Shown here piece after piece: positions 24,911 through 34,285 of a stretch of DNA of 64,000 nt (within the stretch, counting starts at the first letter, position 1; every line of letters begins with the position of its first letter). A program made the position numbers and the translations under genes. The DNA comes from CALLPQ01 sp038531745 (GTDB lineage Bacteria > Pseudomonadota > Alphaproteobacteria > Caulobacterales > Parvularculaceae). The notes under the pieces were generated by a model. That model saw nothing but the letters and a program-made list of their open reading frames with translations, had not been told where the DNA came from and made no database searches. The stretch is from the NCBI GenBank assembly GCA_038531745.1, contig JBCBBJ010000009.1:1-64000 (forward strand), given 5' to 3'.

Positions 24911-26152
24911 TTAGTTTCCACTACCTGAATCCATCGGTGCCGTTGCTTCCACCGCCGCCTCCACCGCATTGCAGATATGATTGACCTGGTGATCAGACAA
25001 ATAGGGGTGCATGGGCAGGGAGAAAATACTTGCTGACAACTGTTCAGTATGGGGAAGGGCCGGGTCGTCACGGCGCGGCGCATAGGCCGAAAAGGCTGGC
25101 ATCTGATGTAGCGGGGTTTTGTAATAGATCGCCGTGGGCACCCCCCAGTCTTTTAGCTGGTTGATGACCGCGTCGCGGTGGGGCGTGGTGACAGAATAAT
25201 AGCCGTACCCGGATTTTGCTTTGGCACTGGTTTTCTGCAAACCGACAATACCCTCTAACCGGCGGTCATAGATTGCCGCAATATGGTGTCGCGCCGCCAG
25301 TTCATCGTCAAAGATTGCCAGTTTTTCCAACAGGATTGCCGCCTGAAAACTATCCATACGGCCATTGAAGCCCACACGAACCGAATCTTTCCGATGCGCA
25401 TCGGTGCCATGCCAGCGGATGGACATGAAGGCTTCAATATCGTCTTTATCTTGAGTGAACATGGCCCCGGCATCCCCATAGGCGCCTAGTGCCTTGCCGG
25501 GGAAAAAACTCACCGCTGTATTCGGTGCAATATTGCCCACACGATTATCACCATACTGACCACCAAAACTCTGGGCACCATCGGCGAGCATATATAGGCC
25601 TTCACGTGACGCAATATCGTTCAGCGCGTCATAATCCGCAGGCAAACCAAACAGATCTACCGGGATGACTGCGCGCGGATGCAACCGGCCCTGCGCCTTT
25701 ACCGCGTCTATGGCGCGCTGTAACGCGGCCGGGCACATATTAAAACTATGCGGATCAACATCCACGAAGACAGGCGCCGCCCCTGTCAACAACACCGAAT
25801 TAGCGGTCGCGTTATAGGTAAAGGCTGGCACAAAAACCGCATCGCCGGTCACCAGACCGCGCGCCAGCAGCGGCGCCACGAGCGCATCGGTCCCCGACGC
25901 ACAGGCGATGGCCCCGCGCGCACCGGTCCAGTGGGCAAGCTGTTCTTCCAGCGCCTCAATCTCCGGCCCGGCAATATAACGGCCATGGTCTAAAATTGCC
26001 GAAAGACGTTTTTCGATTTGCGGTCGAATACGCGCCTGCTGCGCTTTCAAATCGATAAATGCAATCGGCTGATCTCCACCCAAGGCAACAGGTTTCGCGC
26101 CCGTTTTGGGTTTTGTCGCCGCTGATGGCCCGGTGGTTAAACGATGGGTCAC
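24911..26152 (-). CDS. DegT/DnrJ/EryC1-family sugar aminotransferase
   Basis: PLP-dependent aminotransferase of nucleotide-sugar ketones. The 413-residue protein has the conserved IACASGTDALVAPLLA, YMLADGAQSFGGQYG and the PLP lysine in FFPGKALGAYGDAGA. It overlaps the oxidoreductase upstream by 4 bp. This pairing is typical of pathways making amino sugars for surface polysaccharide (WlbA/WlbE-like). The exact sugar is not evident. Confidence 0.88.
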   Translation of the reverse strand: MTHRLTTGPSAATKPKTGAKPVALGGDQPIAFIDLKAQQARIRPQIEKRLSAILDHGRYIAGPEIEALEEQLAHWTGARGAIACASGTDALVAPLLARGLVTGDAVFVPAFTYNATANSVLLTGAAPVFVDVDPHSFNMCPAALQRAIDAVKAQGRLHPRAVIPVDLFGLPADYDALNDIASREGLYMLADGAQSFGGQYGDNRVGNIAPNTAVSFFPGKALGAYGDAGAMFTQDKDDIEAFMSIRWHGTDAHRKDSVRVGFNGRMDSFQAAILLEKLAIFDDELAARHHIAAIYDRRLEGIVGLQKTSAKAKSGYGYYSVTTPHRDAVINQLKDWGVPTAIYYKTPLHQMPAFSAYAPRRDDPALPHTEQLSASIFSLPMHPYLSDHQVNHICNAVEAAVEATAPMDSGSGN

Positions 26153-27198
26153 ACGCTGTCTCCTGACGCATTTGCGTTGTCGCGCGCGCTGGCACTGCGC
26201 AACCCGGCGGCGGTTTCCACGGCGATGGCTAACGCCAGGGCGCGGCGTCCGCGGTGTGCCGCCTCAGGTGAAAACGGCGTACCCGCCGCAATATCGGCCA
26301 TAAACGCTTCAAACCCAAACGCTAAGGGATCACGTAATCCTAAGGGTTGCTGATCGGTTTCATCATCCTCGGCAAATCCGCTGCTAAGGGTTAACCCGCT
26401 CGAGGCGTCCATGGTGCGGTTCAAAAAGTCCACATGGACCGCCCCGTCAGTAGACGCCAGCTCAAGGGTACGTTCGCGCTTTTCAGATCGCCGGCTGACG
26501 GACAATTCAATGGTTGCCGCGCCCGCCTGTAGGTGTGCATCGACGGCGTGCCCCGCGGCTGAGAGATCGGCCCGCGCCACCGTCACGGTTGCGATGTCGT
26601 CGAACAGGCACGCGGCAAGATCGAGATCATGGATCATCAAATCCATCACCACAGAAACATCTTCCCCGCGTCCCGTTGCCGGCATACACCGCCGACTGAT
26701 CATTTTGTGGGGAACCAACGCCCCGTCAAGCAAGCCGAGCGCCGCGGCCACATGGCGTTCTTGATGCCCCACATGGAGCACGAGCCCGCGCGCCGAGGCG
26801 GCTTCAATCATGGCGTCGGCGGCATCGAGGCTCAGCGCCATCGGTTTTTCCACAAACACATGGATGCCCGCCTCTAGCGCCTGCAAGGCGAGGGCACCAT
26901 GGGTGTGCGCCGGTGTTGTCAGGACAACCGCATCAACCCGGTCAAAGAGATCGGCGATGGTGTTAGCGCATTGCGCCCCGAACTTGTCGCCGAGAGCACG
27001 CGCCGCCGCCCCGTCGATATCATGGACGCCAACCAATTCGGCGCCCGGATGATCATGGATTTTCCAGCCATGATAGCCGCCGAAAACACCAGCCCCCACA
27101 AGACCCAGCCGCACGGGAGCATCCTGTTCCGACGGGCCCTGCACGGTGTTTGCCTTTGATTTTTTACCCACTGCCGCCGTCAAAACGCACCTCGACAC
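26149..27198 (-). CDS. Gfo/Idh/MocA-family oxidoreductase
   Basis: NAD(P)-dependent sugar dehydrogenase. The Rossmann motif RLGLVGAGVFGGYHGWKI starts at about residue 30, and HVFVEKPMALSLDAADAM gives the family EKP signature with its catalytic lysine. The long polar N-terminus suggests the true start may be later. First gene of a two-gene unit with the aminotransferase, for which it may supply the keto sugar. Confidence 0.88.
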   Translation of the reverse strand: MSRCVLTAAVGKKSKANTVQGPSEQDAPVRLGLVGAGVFGGYHGWKIHDHPGAELVGVHDIDGAAARALGDKFGAQCANTIADLFDRVDAVVLTTPAHTHGALALQALEAGIHVFVEKPMALSLDAADAMIEAASARGLVLHVGHQERHVAAALGLLDGALVPHKMISRRCMPATGRGEDVSVVMDLMIHDLDLAACLFDDIATVTVARADLSAAGHAVDAHLQAGAATIELSVSRRSEKRERTLELASTDGAVHVDFLNRTMDASSGLTLSSGFAEDDETDQQPLGLRDPLAFGFEAFMADIAAGTPFSPEAAHRGRRALALAIAVETAAGLRSASARDNANASGDSV

Positions 27199-27532
27199 AT
27201 CGGCCGCGCCGATTGTCCCTTAATTCTTCGACCGAGCGGTCTTTGTTCCCGACCGCGCAAGCGGTTGATGTCGCCATTGCCTTGTTGGTGGACTGGTTTA
27301 CCCACACACCAAGGCACCTCAAGGACGTACAGTACCCGCACAAATGCCCGGATCGAACGGGCCCGGCGATCAAACTATGTTTCCCCCTGTTTCAACTTGG
27401 AAAAACGGGCGCGCGCGAAGCGGGTCCCAAGGCCGGGTCCTTTTGCGTTGCCGCACCGGGCTCGGCTGCTTAGGTATCCCACAGGCTCAACCCGGTTATT
27501 AACCCGCATTCGGCCATGAGGGGGCGCGCGCC
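27199..27532. other. intergenic, no gene seen
   Basis: The 334 bp between divergent genes are GC-rich and lack a convincing reading frame or RNA gene. A small hairpin (ACCGC/GCGGT around GCAA) lies near 27255. GAGGGGG precedes the antiporter ATG. Confidence 0.4.
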
Positions 27533-29311
27533 ATGCCAGAATTTTCACCCACACCCATGGAATTTTTGTTCTGGGAGGCTTTGGCGCTGATTGTCGCGGC
27601 ATGCATCTTCGCGCCAATTTTCCGCAAATTGGGGTTCGGCACGATCCTTGGCTATCTCGTGGCCGGCGTTGCGGTGAAATTGACGCTGTCCACCGGCCTC
27701 GCTGACCACCCGGAAGAATTGCTCCATTTCGCCGAATTCGGCGTTGTGCTTTTTCTTTTTGTGATCGGTCTGGAAATTAATCCCAAGGCCTTGTGGCAAA
27801 TGCGCGGCGACATCTTTGGCCTTGGCCTCGCGCAAGTGGGCATTACCGGTATTGCAATTGCCGCCATTGTGCTCGCCTTAGGGTATAGCTGGCAGACGAG
27901 CCTGATTACTGGGTTGGGCCTCGCCCTATCATCAACAGCGCTGACCATGCGGGCCCTCGATGAAAAACGCGAACGGGCAACAACCCATGGCCGCAAGATT
28001 TTTGCGATCCTGTTGTTTCAGGATTTGGCCATTGTACCGCTCCTCCTGCTCGCCACTTTTCTTGCGCCCCTGCAAGATGCGATCAGCCTGGGCGAGACAT
28101 TGACCCAGCTTGGCGTTGCGGTCGGGGCGATCGCGTTTCTGATCGTGCTTGGCCGGTTTGCGCTGAACCCCATGCTCGACTTGTTGTCACGCGCGAATAT
28201 GCACGAGATTATGACGGCGGCGGCCCTTGGGATTGTGATCTTTGCCGCCCTAATGATGGACCTTGCCGGAATGTCCTACGCCATGGGAGCGTTCATTGCG
28301 GGAGTATTGCTGGCCGATTCCAATTTCAAACATGAAATCGAAGCCAATGTTGAACCGTTTCGCGGGCTCTTTTTGGGTTTGTTCTTTATGGCCGTTGGGC
28401 TCAGCCTTAATCTGGAGGCGATTTTTGCCCAATGGCAACTCATCGTGATCGCGGCCCCAACCTTGATGATTATCAAGGCGGCGACACTTTATCTTATCGC
28501 CCGACTTGGTCGTACCAATCATATCGTCAGCACAAAGACCAGTATTGCCCTTGCCCAGGCCGGCGAATTTGGCTTTGTCCTGTTCGGGGCAACGGCCGCG
28601 ACGGGGCTTCACCTCGCCAGCGAGGCCTCAACCCTGATTGCCATCGTCACCTTATCAATGGCGCTCTCCCCATTGTTTGACCGTCTCGATAAGATTCTGG
28701 CCCCCAAGGCTGGCGCGGACACCATTAACGAGAGTTTCGAGGATGCGGCGGGGCGTGCCCTCGTGATCGGGTTTGGCCGGTTTGGTCAGCTTACCGCACA
28801 ACCTTTATTGGCCCAGGGGATCGACGTGACCATCCTTGATTATGACGCCAACAGGGTGCGCGAAGCGGGGACGTTCGGCTTTCGTATCCACTATGGCGAC
28901 GGCACCAGGCGCGATGTATTGCGCGCCGCGGGCGCAGACCGCGCAGACCTGATCATCGTGTGTGTGGATGATCCGGCAAGCGCCAACGATATCGTGGATC
29001 TTGCCCAACAGTTTTTTCGCAACGCCAAGGTGCTGGTTCGCTCCATTGACCGCCAACATTCAATTGAGCTGGCCCGCCGCCAAGTGGACTATTCCATCCG
29101 TGAGCTGATGGAATCTTCCTTTGTCATGGGTGAACAAGCGCTCATCCACCTTGGTATCGACCAACGTGTTGCCGCCAAAACCGTCGAGGACACCCGCCGC
29201 CGCGACACAGAGCGCCTCGCCGCCCAGATCGACGGCGATACCCGCTCCGGGATTGATAATCTGCATACGAAACCGGTAAAGCCGGAGCCCCTTGTGACCC
29301 CGGTGAGCTGA
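27533..29311 (+). CDS. KefB/KefC-type monovalent cation:proton antiporter
   Basis: CPA2-family transporter in the inner membrane. The 592-residue product has about 12 hydrophobic helices over residues 1-390, including GVVLFLFVIGLEINPKALW and ILLFQDLAIVPLLLLA. A cytosolic TrkA-N/RCK domain (ALVIGFGRFGQLTAQPLLAQ) then binds nucleotide and gates transport. The C-terminal 40 residues are disordered. It is likely a K+/H+ exchanger; the ion is inferred from the family. Confidence 0.92.
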   Translation: MPEFSPTPMEFLFWEALALIVAACIFAPIFRKLGFGTILGYLVAGVAVKLTLSTGLADHPEELLHFAEFGVVLFLFVIGLEINPKALWQMRGDIFGLGLAQVGITGIAIAAIVLALGYSWQTSLITGLGLALSSTALTMRALDEKRERATTHGRKIFAILLFQDLAIVPLLLLATFLAPLQDAISLGETLTQLGVAVGAIAFLIVLGRFALNPMLDLLSRANMHEIMTAAALGIVIFAALMMDLAGMSYAMGAFIAGVLLADSNFKHEIEANVEPFRGLFLGLFFMAVGLSLNLEAIFAQWQLIVIAAPTLMIIKAATLYLIARLGRTNHIVSTKTSIALAQAGEFGFVLFGATAATGLHLASEASTLIAIVTLSMALSPLFDRLDKILAPKAGADTINESFEDAAGRALVIGFGRFGQLTAQPLLAQGIDVTILDYDANRVREAGTFGFRIHYGDGTRRDVLRAAGADRADLIIVCVDDPASANDIVDLAQQFFRNAKVLVRSIDRQHSIELARRQVDYSIRELMESSFVMGEQALIHLGIDQRVAAKTVEDTRRRDTERLAAQIDGDTRSGIDNLHTKPVKPEPLVTPVS

Positions 29312-29371
29312 CAGTTTTTTGGGGTCCTCCAATGCCGTGTCCCGGGGCATATTGGGTTGGAGCCACTCTCT

Positions 29372-29402
29372 TCGCCTCCCCGTGGTGTAAACACGGGGTC
29401 CA
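29372..29402 (-). repeat. REP-like palindromic element, inverted copy
   Basis: Arms CCCCGTG (29378-29384) and CACGGGG (29392-29398), 7-nt loop. Read on the minus strand it has the same flanks (TGGACCCCG...CGGGGAGGCG) as the element at 29455-29484, so the two are an inverted pair about 55 bp apart. Confidence 0.6.
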
Positions 29403-29454
29403 TCACGCTGTGCCCAAGGTGATCTAGTAACCACTCTCGGTAGGCGGAACATCC

Positions 29455-29484
29455 TGGACCCCGCGATCAAGTCGCGGGGAGGCG
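29455..29484 (+). repeat. REP-like palindromic element
   Basis: Perfect 8-bp arms CCCCGCGA (29459-29466) and TCGCGGGG (29472-29479) with a 5-nt loop. It is related to 29372-29402 in inverse orientation and to the decayed copy at 58-78. Intergenic palindromes of this form are common in alphaproteobacterial genomes. Confidence 0.65.
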
Positions 29485-29556
29485 GTGGTGATTGCAGAAC
29501 CTATACCTTATAACCAATGTCATGCTCCGCCCGAACGATATCGGCGCGATGACCGC

Positions 29557-30537
29557 CTATTGAACACGCGTGACGGTGTAGCCGCGGCTGCGCAGCATAT
29601 CGACAACAGAGTCTTTACCCACCAGATGCCCGGCGCCCACAGCGAGGAAGTAGTCGCCCTCCCCGGCCATCATGACTTCGATCTGTTCGACCCAATTGGC
29701 GTTGCGGTTTTTGAAGATGATATCAAACGCTTCTTCGGAGCTATCACGGACAGAGCCTACCAGTTCGGCATCAAGGCGATCCACATCACCGGTTTGCCAG
29801 ATGGCCAGCATCTGTTCGGCAAAACCGCCAAAGTCAGTGAGCTGATCAAGGGATTCATCAGTGTTGGCAAATTCACCAATCATGTCGAGCGACGCGAGTG
29901 CTTCGATTTGCGAGACCGCGGTTTCAAAATGGCCCAGCGTATCCATCTCGCTATTGGCGCGCGCAAGGATTGTTGTCTCCGCCCCGGCTTGCGGGTCATA
30001 GCCAGCCTGCTGGAAAGCCACTTGCGTAAGGGACAGGATCGCAAGCCACGGCCGCAAGGGCTCTAATTGCGCGGCGGGCACACCATATTGCTGCGCCACA
30101 GCGGCAAATTCTGCGGCACGTTCCGGGCCCAGCGTTGAGGAAAGCGTCACCCCCGGCGGGTTGAGGCCAAGACGTTGCACCGCCGATTGGATGGCCTGGA
30201 CGGCTTCCGGGCTTTCATTATCCGCTTCGGTAAAGGTGATTTCAGTTTCCAGCATGGCCGCGTCAAAGGTCGGGGTTGTCCATTGCAACCCAGCCGGGAG
30301 CAGATGGAAGGTGCCAAACAGATAAATCTCACTGTCCGCATCCGCCATACGCCACATGGCCGGGCCCTCGCCAAACGATACGGCTTGGGCGACCTCTTGC
30401 GATTGGGCATCGGCACCATTGGCCAGCCCGCCATTATCGCTGGTGGCCGTGCTGGTGCAGGCCGCGGTTAAAAGACCGAGCCCAGCGAGGAGGAATGCAA
30501 GTATTTTTATGGATGATCTTTCTGTCTTGGTTGTCAT
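29557..30537 (-). CDS. TraB/GumN-family lipoprotein
   Basis: TraB/GumN proteins are putative metal-dependent, erythromycin-esterase-like hydrolases. The 326-residue form starts MTTKTERSSIKILAFLLAG, has a lipobox LTAAC and the family motif YLFGTFHLLPAGLQW. A C-terminal AVGAGHLVGKDSVVDMLRSRGY is also typical. A 72-bp in-frame tandem duplication (30491-30634) adds an alternative start at 30609 with 24 extra residues; the start at 30537 gives a normal signal peptide. Confidence 0.85.
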   Translation of the reverse strand: MTTKTERSSIKILAFLLAGLGLLTAACTSTATSDNGGLANGADAQSQEVAQAVSFGEGPAMWRMADADSEIYLFGTFHLLPAGLQWTTPTFDAAMLETEITFTEADNESPEAVQAIQSAVQRLGLNPPGVTLSSTLGPERAAEFAAVAQQYGVPAAQLEPLRPWLAILSLTQVAFQQAGYDPQAGAETTILARANSEMDTLGHFETAVSQIEALASLDMIGEFANTDESLDQLTDFGGFAEQMLAIWQTGDVDRLDAELVGSVRDSSEEAFDIIFKNRNANWVEQIEVMMAGEGDYFLAVGAGHLVGKDSVVDMLRSRGYTVTRVQ

Positions 30538-30634
30538 GGTCCGATTAAACAGATGGGGCCTGAGGAATGCAAGTATTTTCATGGATGATCTTTCTGTCTT
30601 GGTTGTCATGGTCCGATTAAACAGATGGGGCCTT
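30491..30634. repeat. 72-bp tandem duplication across a gene start
   Basis: 30491-30562 and 30563-30634 are almost the same; the clear difference is T30508 versus C30580. The unit spans the leader, the start codon and the first signal-peptide codons of the TraB/GumN gene. On the coding strand the difference changes an ATA codon to ATG (SSIKILAF versus SSMKILAF). The near-identity implies a recent event. Confidence 0.9.
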
Positions 30635-32108
30635 ACGATTTTGCAGCTTTTTGTTTGGCGAAATATTCCTTCGTCATTTTGGTTACCAGCGGCGACAGGG
30701 CAATAAGCGCAATCAGGTTGGGCGCGGCCATCAGACCGGTGAGCGTATCGGCCACCAGCCAGAACAAGCTGACCACATCCTCAATCGGGTTGTTGCCATT
30801 GTTATAAAAGAGCCCGCCCTGCTCAAATTCCAGTACCGTGGCGCCAAACATCACCAATACAATCCAGCTGATCCGGAAGGGCAGGATGCTCGCCGACCCG
30901 AAGAGATATTCGCAGCACCGCTCCCCGTAATAACTCCAGCCTAAAATGGTGGTGAAGCCGAAGACGGTCAGGCCAACCGCAACGATATGGCTGCCGATAC
31001 CCGGCAATGAATTGTCAAACGCCTGCACCGTTAGGGGGGCCCCGGTCTCGCAGCCATTAGGCAGGGCAAGGAGCGATTCGCGCACAAAAGGCGCGCATTC
31101 CGGCGCGATAATCCCAGCCGTCAGGATGACCAACGCAGTAATTGAACACACAACGATCGTGTCGATAAAAGTGCCGAGCATGGCCACAACGCCCTGGTTC
31201 ACCGGGTCTTTGTTTTTAGCTGCCGCATGGGCAATGGGGGCCGAGCCTTGGCCCGCCTCGTTGGAGAAAATGCCCCGCGCGACCCCTTTTTGCATGGAAA
31301 GAAGAAGAAGCCCGCCAATGAAACCACCTTTTGCCGCATCAAAGCCAAAGGCGTTGGAAACAATCTGTCCGAACGCGGCAGGCACCGCACCAATATTCAG
31401 GATAATGACGATTAGGCCCGCCACGAGATACGAAATTGCCATGGCCGGTACCAGTTTACTGGCCACGGTGGAAATGCGTTTGATGCCACCAAGGATCACC
31501 GCTGCGGCGCCCACAGACAAAAACAGCCCGGAAATCCACGGCGGGGCGCCATAATTGGCGTTCAGCGCATCGGCAATGGAATTGGCCTGAATTGACGCAC
31601 CCGTTCCCCAGGCAGCAAGAATACCAAACAAGGCAAAGACCGCACCAAGCCAGACCCATTGGTTGCCCATGCCGTTCTTGATGTAATACATGGGCCCACC
31701 CACATGGCCGCCGGCGGGACTGTTCTCACGAAACTTCACCGCGAGTACGCCCTCAGCAAATTTAGAGGCCATGCCGACGAGCGCGGTCAACCACATCCAA
31801 AAGACTGCGCCAGGCCCGCCAATGGCGATTGCAACGGCAACCCCGGCAATGTTTCCCGTACCAATGGTCGAGGACAGGGCCGTCATAAGCGCCGCAAAGG
31901 GCGACACATCCCCCTCCCCGGCGCCGCTACGTTTGCGGAACAACTCTCCCAGCGCGTAAGGCAATTTGAGGATGGGCATAAATGACAAGCGCGCCATCAG
32001 GAAAAACCCGGTGCCTAGGAGCAGTAACAAGACGGGCGGATAGGCAAACTGATTGGAGCCCCACACAAGGCCGTTCAACAGGGTAAAAAAGTCGGAAATC
32101 ATTTGCAC
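30633..32108 (-). CDS. AGCS-family sodium:alanine symporter
   Basis: Sodium-coupled amino-acid (alanine/glycine) uptake across the inner membrane. The 491-residue product has about 10-11 helices and the family signature ALMTALSSTIGTGNIAGVAV near the N-terminus, with ARGIFSNEAGQGSAPIAHAA later. The GTG at 32108 has AAAGGA about 10 nt upstream; an ATG two codons later is the alternative. A short acidic/basic tail ends in KQKAAKS. Confidence 0.92.
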   Translation of the reverse strand: MQMISDFFTLLNGLVWGSNQFAYPPVLLLLLGTGFFLMARLSFMPILKLPYALGELFRKRSGAGEGDVSPFAALMTALSSTIGTGNIAGVAVAIAIGGPGAVFWMWLTALVGMASKFAEGVLAVKFRENSPAGGHVGGPMYYIKNGMGNQWVWLGAVFALFGILAAWGTGASIQANSIADALNANYGAPPWISGLFLSVGAAAVILGGIKRISTVASKLVPAMAISYLVAGLIVIILNIGAVPAAFGQIVSNAFGFDAAKGGFIGGLLLLSMQKGVARGIFSNEAGQGSAPIAHAAAKNKDPVNQGVVAMLGTFIDTIVVCSITALVILTAGIIAPECAPFVRESLLALPNGCETGAPLTVQAFDNSLPGIGSHIVAVGLTVFGFTTILGWSYYGERCCEYLFGSASILPFRISWIVLVMFGATVLEFEQGGLFYNNGNNPIEDVVSLFWLVADTLTGLMAAPNLIALIALSPLVTKMTKEYFAKQKAAKS

Positions 32109-32205
32109 AGTGTTATGGTCCTTTTGCCCTTGCCCGGCCCGGCGATCCCCGCCACAGCCATGTCCCCTATCGGAGGTTAGTGGCGCAGACTACCGGTGCC
32201 CGGCT

Positions 32206-32274
32206 CTTGGGTCCAGTGATTGGGGTCCAGTGATTGGGGTCCAGTGATTGCGGACCGGTGATCAGGGCCAATGA
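32206..32274 (+). repeat. 14-bp tandem repeat, about five copies
   Basis: Three near-perfect units of TTGGGGTCCAGTGA (32206-32247) are followed by two decayed units to 32274. It lies between the divergent symporter and ppiD genes. Function unknown; copy number is likely to vary between strains. Confidence 0.85.
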
Positions 32275-32380
32275 TTAGGGCGAGTGCTCGGCCTGACCCG
32301 AAGTGAATGCACTCCCTGTTGGCGTTTGCCGCCGGGCGGTGTAGGAGACCGATTCGCGTTTTTGTTGCGGGACATATCTC

Positions 32381-34285
32381 ATGCTTAATTCCATTCGCGG
32401 CGCCATGAAGGGCGTTTTTGCCTGGCTGTTTGCCATTGTGGGGATCGCGGCTTTCTCCGTTGTCGGGGTGCCGGAACTCCAGAATTTTCAGCAAAAGCCC
32501 CCCATCAAAGTGGGCAGTGAAGTGGTCACCCAACGCGATCTGACCACCGCCTATAATCGCGCCTTGCGCCAGGAACAAAGTCAGGCGGGCCGCCGCTTTA
32601 CCCAGGATGAAGCAACCGCCGAGCGGATCAAAAGCCGGGTCGTTTCCGATCTCACGGTGCAAGCGGTCACACGCCTTGAGGCCAACACGCTGGGCATGAC
32701 CATGCCGCGACAGACCGTAACCGAAATTCTCGGCCGTCAGGAACTTTTCCAGAACAAATTGAGCGGGAAGTTCGACGAACAGGTGCTGGCCGATATCTTG
32801 CGCGCCAACGAGATTACCCCGCGCCAGTTTGATCAACTGATCCGCGAAGACCTTTTACGCCAGACCCTTTTAGAGGCGACAGCCGCAGGCGGGGATGCGC
32901 CGCGCGCCCTGGCCGATATGCATCTGGCGCGCCAAAAAGACCAGCGCACTGTCACCTGGCTTTCCGTTACCGACGCCATGACCGATGGCCCCGTTGATCC
33001 GACCCCGGAAGACCTGCAAGCCTGGTACGATACCAACAGCGCCGCCTACACCACACCGGAAGTGCGGATCTTCTCCGTTGCCTCACTGCGGAATGCAGAT
33101 TTTGAAGAGGGTCTTGAGGTTCCAGAAGAAGAACTGCGGGAGATTTATGAGGCGAACCGCGCAACCCGGTACGAGGAGCCCGAACGGCGCACGCTTTACC
33201 AGATCACCTACCCTAGCGAGGGTGAGGCAGAAGCCGCGGCGGCGCGTCTACGCAACGGGGAGCCGTTTGAAACGCTAGCCCTTGAGCGCCGGACGACCCT
33301 TGCCGCCTCGACACTCACCAACACCTCTCTAAAGGATATGGTTGACCAGACCGTGGCCGAAGCCGCCTTTGCGGCACCCGCCGAAGCAGGCACCATTATC
33401 GATCCCATCAAGGGCTTGTTCGGGTCCACGGTGGTACAGATTGTTGATACACAACCCGGCAGCTTGAAATCCTTTGAGAGTGTGCGCGATGAAATCCGCA
33501 CAGCCATTTTATCTCAGCAGACGGAGCGCCTGGTTTACGAAAAGCTCGAAGCCATCGAAGAACAACGCGATTTTGGCACCAGCCTGCGCGAGGCGGCCGA
33601 ACAAAATGAGGTGCGCCTCACTCAATTTGGCCCCGTGGACCAGTTCAGCCTGACCCCGGGCGGGGCGATCCTTGACGGCATCGCTGCCGAAGCCCTGGAG
33701 GCCGCGTTTGACCTGTCCGAGGGAGAAGATTCCGATGCTATCGAAGTGGATGATGGCGCGGGCTATCTCTTGCTGACCGTTGACGAAGTGCGCGACCCGC
33801 AACTCAAACCTTTTGATGATGTTGCCGCCGATGTGGAAGCGGCATGGCGCGCCAATGAAAAAGAAAAGCGCGTCACCACCCTGGCCAACGCCATTGCCGA
33901 GCGGGTGCGGGCCGGTGAAAGCCTTAGCGTTGTGGGCGATAGCTATGACCGGGCGCCAATTACGGAGACGTTTGCCATCAACACCCCCAGCCACAACACC
34001 TTTTCACCAGCCGCGCGCCAAGCCCTCTTTATGGCCGACAAAGGCGATACGCTGGTGGGTGATGCCCTGGGGAGCGGCGTAAAAATCGTCAGTACCGTCA
34101 CCGAAATCGATTTTGCCCGCGGCGGGATCAACGCGCTGGAGCTCGATAGTTTTCAGCAATATATCGGCCTGCAGCTAAATCAGGAACTCTTGCAGGCTTA
34201 TGTACAAACCCTGCAAGATGATTATGGTGTCACGCTCAACCAGCCCCTGATCGACCGGACATTATCGTTCGACGAAAATGGTTGA
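32381..34285 (+). CDS. ppiD: PpiD-type periplasmic folding chaperone/peptidyl-prolyl isomerase
   Basis: A membrane-anchored SurA/PpiD-like protein that helps outer-membrane and periplasmic proteins fold. The 634 residues have an N-terminal anchor (VFAWLFAIVGIAAFSVVGV, about 10-28), a SurA-N-like helical region, a divergent parvulin domain around 210-350 and long charged helices. The C-terminal stop overlaps the trpE start by one base, an arrangement shared by several alphaproteobacteria. Confidence 0.9.
   Translation: MLNSIRGAMKGVFAWLFAIVGIAAFSVVGVPELQNFQQKPPIKVGSEVVTQRDLTTAYNRALRQEQSQAGRRFTQDEATAERIKSRVVSDLTVQAVTRLEANTLGMTMPRQTVTEILGRQELFQNKLSGKFDEQVLADILRANEITPRQFDQLIREDLLRQTLLEATAAGGDAPRALADMHLARQKDQRTVTWLSVTDAMTDGPVDPTPEDLQAWYDTNSAAYTTPEVRIFSVASLRNADFEEGLEVPEEELREIYEANRATRYEEPERRTLYQITYPSEGEAEAAAARLRNGEPFETLALERRTTLAASTLTNTSLKDMVDQTVAEAAFAAPAEAGTIIDPIKGLFGSTVVQIVDTQPGSLKSFESVRDEIRTAILSQQTERLVYEKLEAIEEQRDFGTSLREAAEQNEVRLTQFGPVDQFSLTPGGAILDGIAAEALEAAFDLSEGEDSDAIEVDDGAGYLLLTVDEVRDPQLKPFDDVAADVEAAWRANEKEKRVTTLANAIAERVRAGESLSVVGDSYDRAPITETFAINTPSHNTFSPAARQALFMADKGDTLVGDALGSGVKIVSTVTEIDFARGGINALELDSFQQYIGLQLNQELLQAYVQTLQDDYGVTLNQPLIDRTLSFDENG

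Noticed and set aside
32206..32274. Short tandem repeat as a CRISPR array
   Set aside because: Units are contiguous with no spacers and only 14 bp long.
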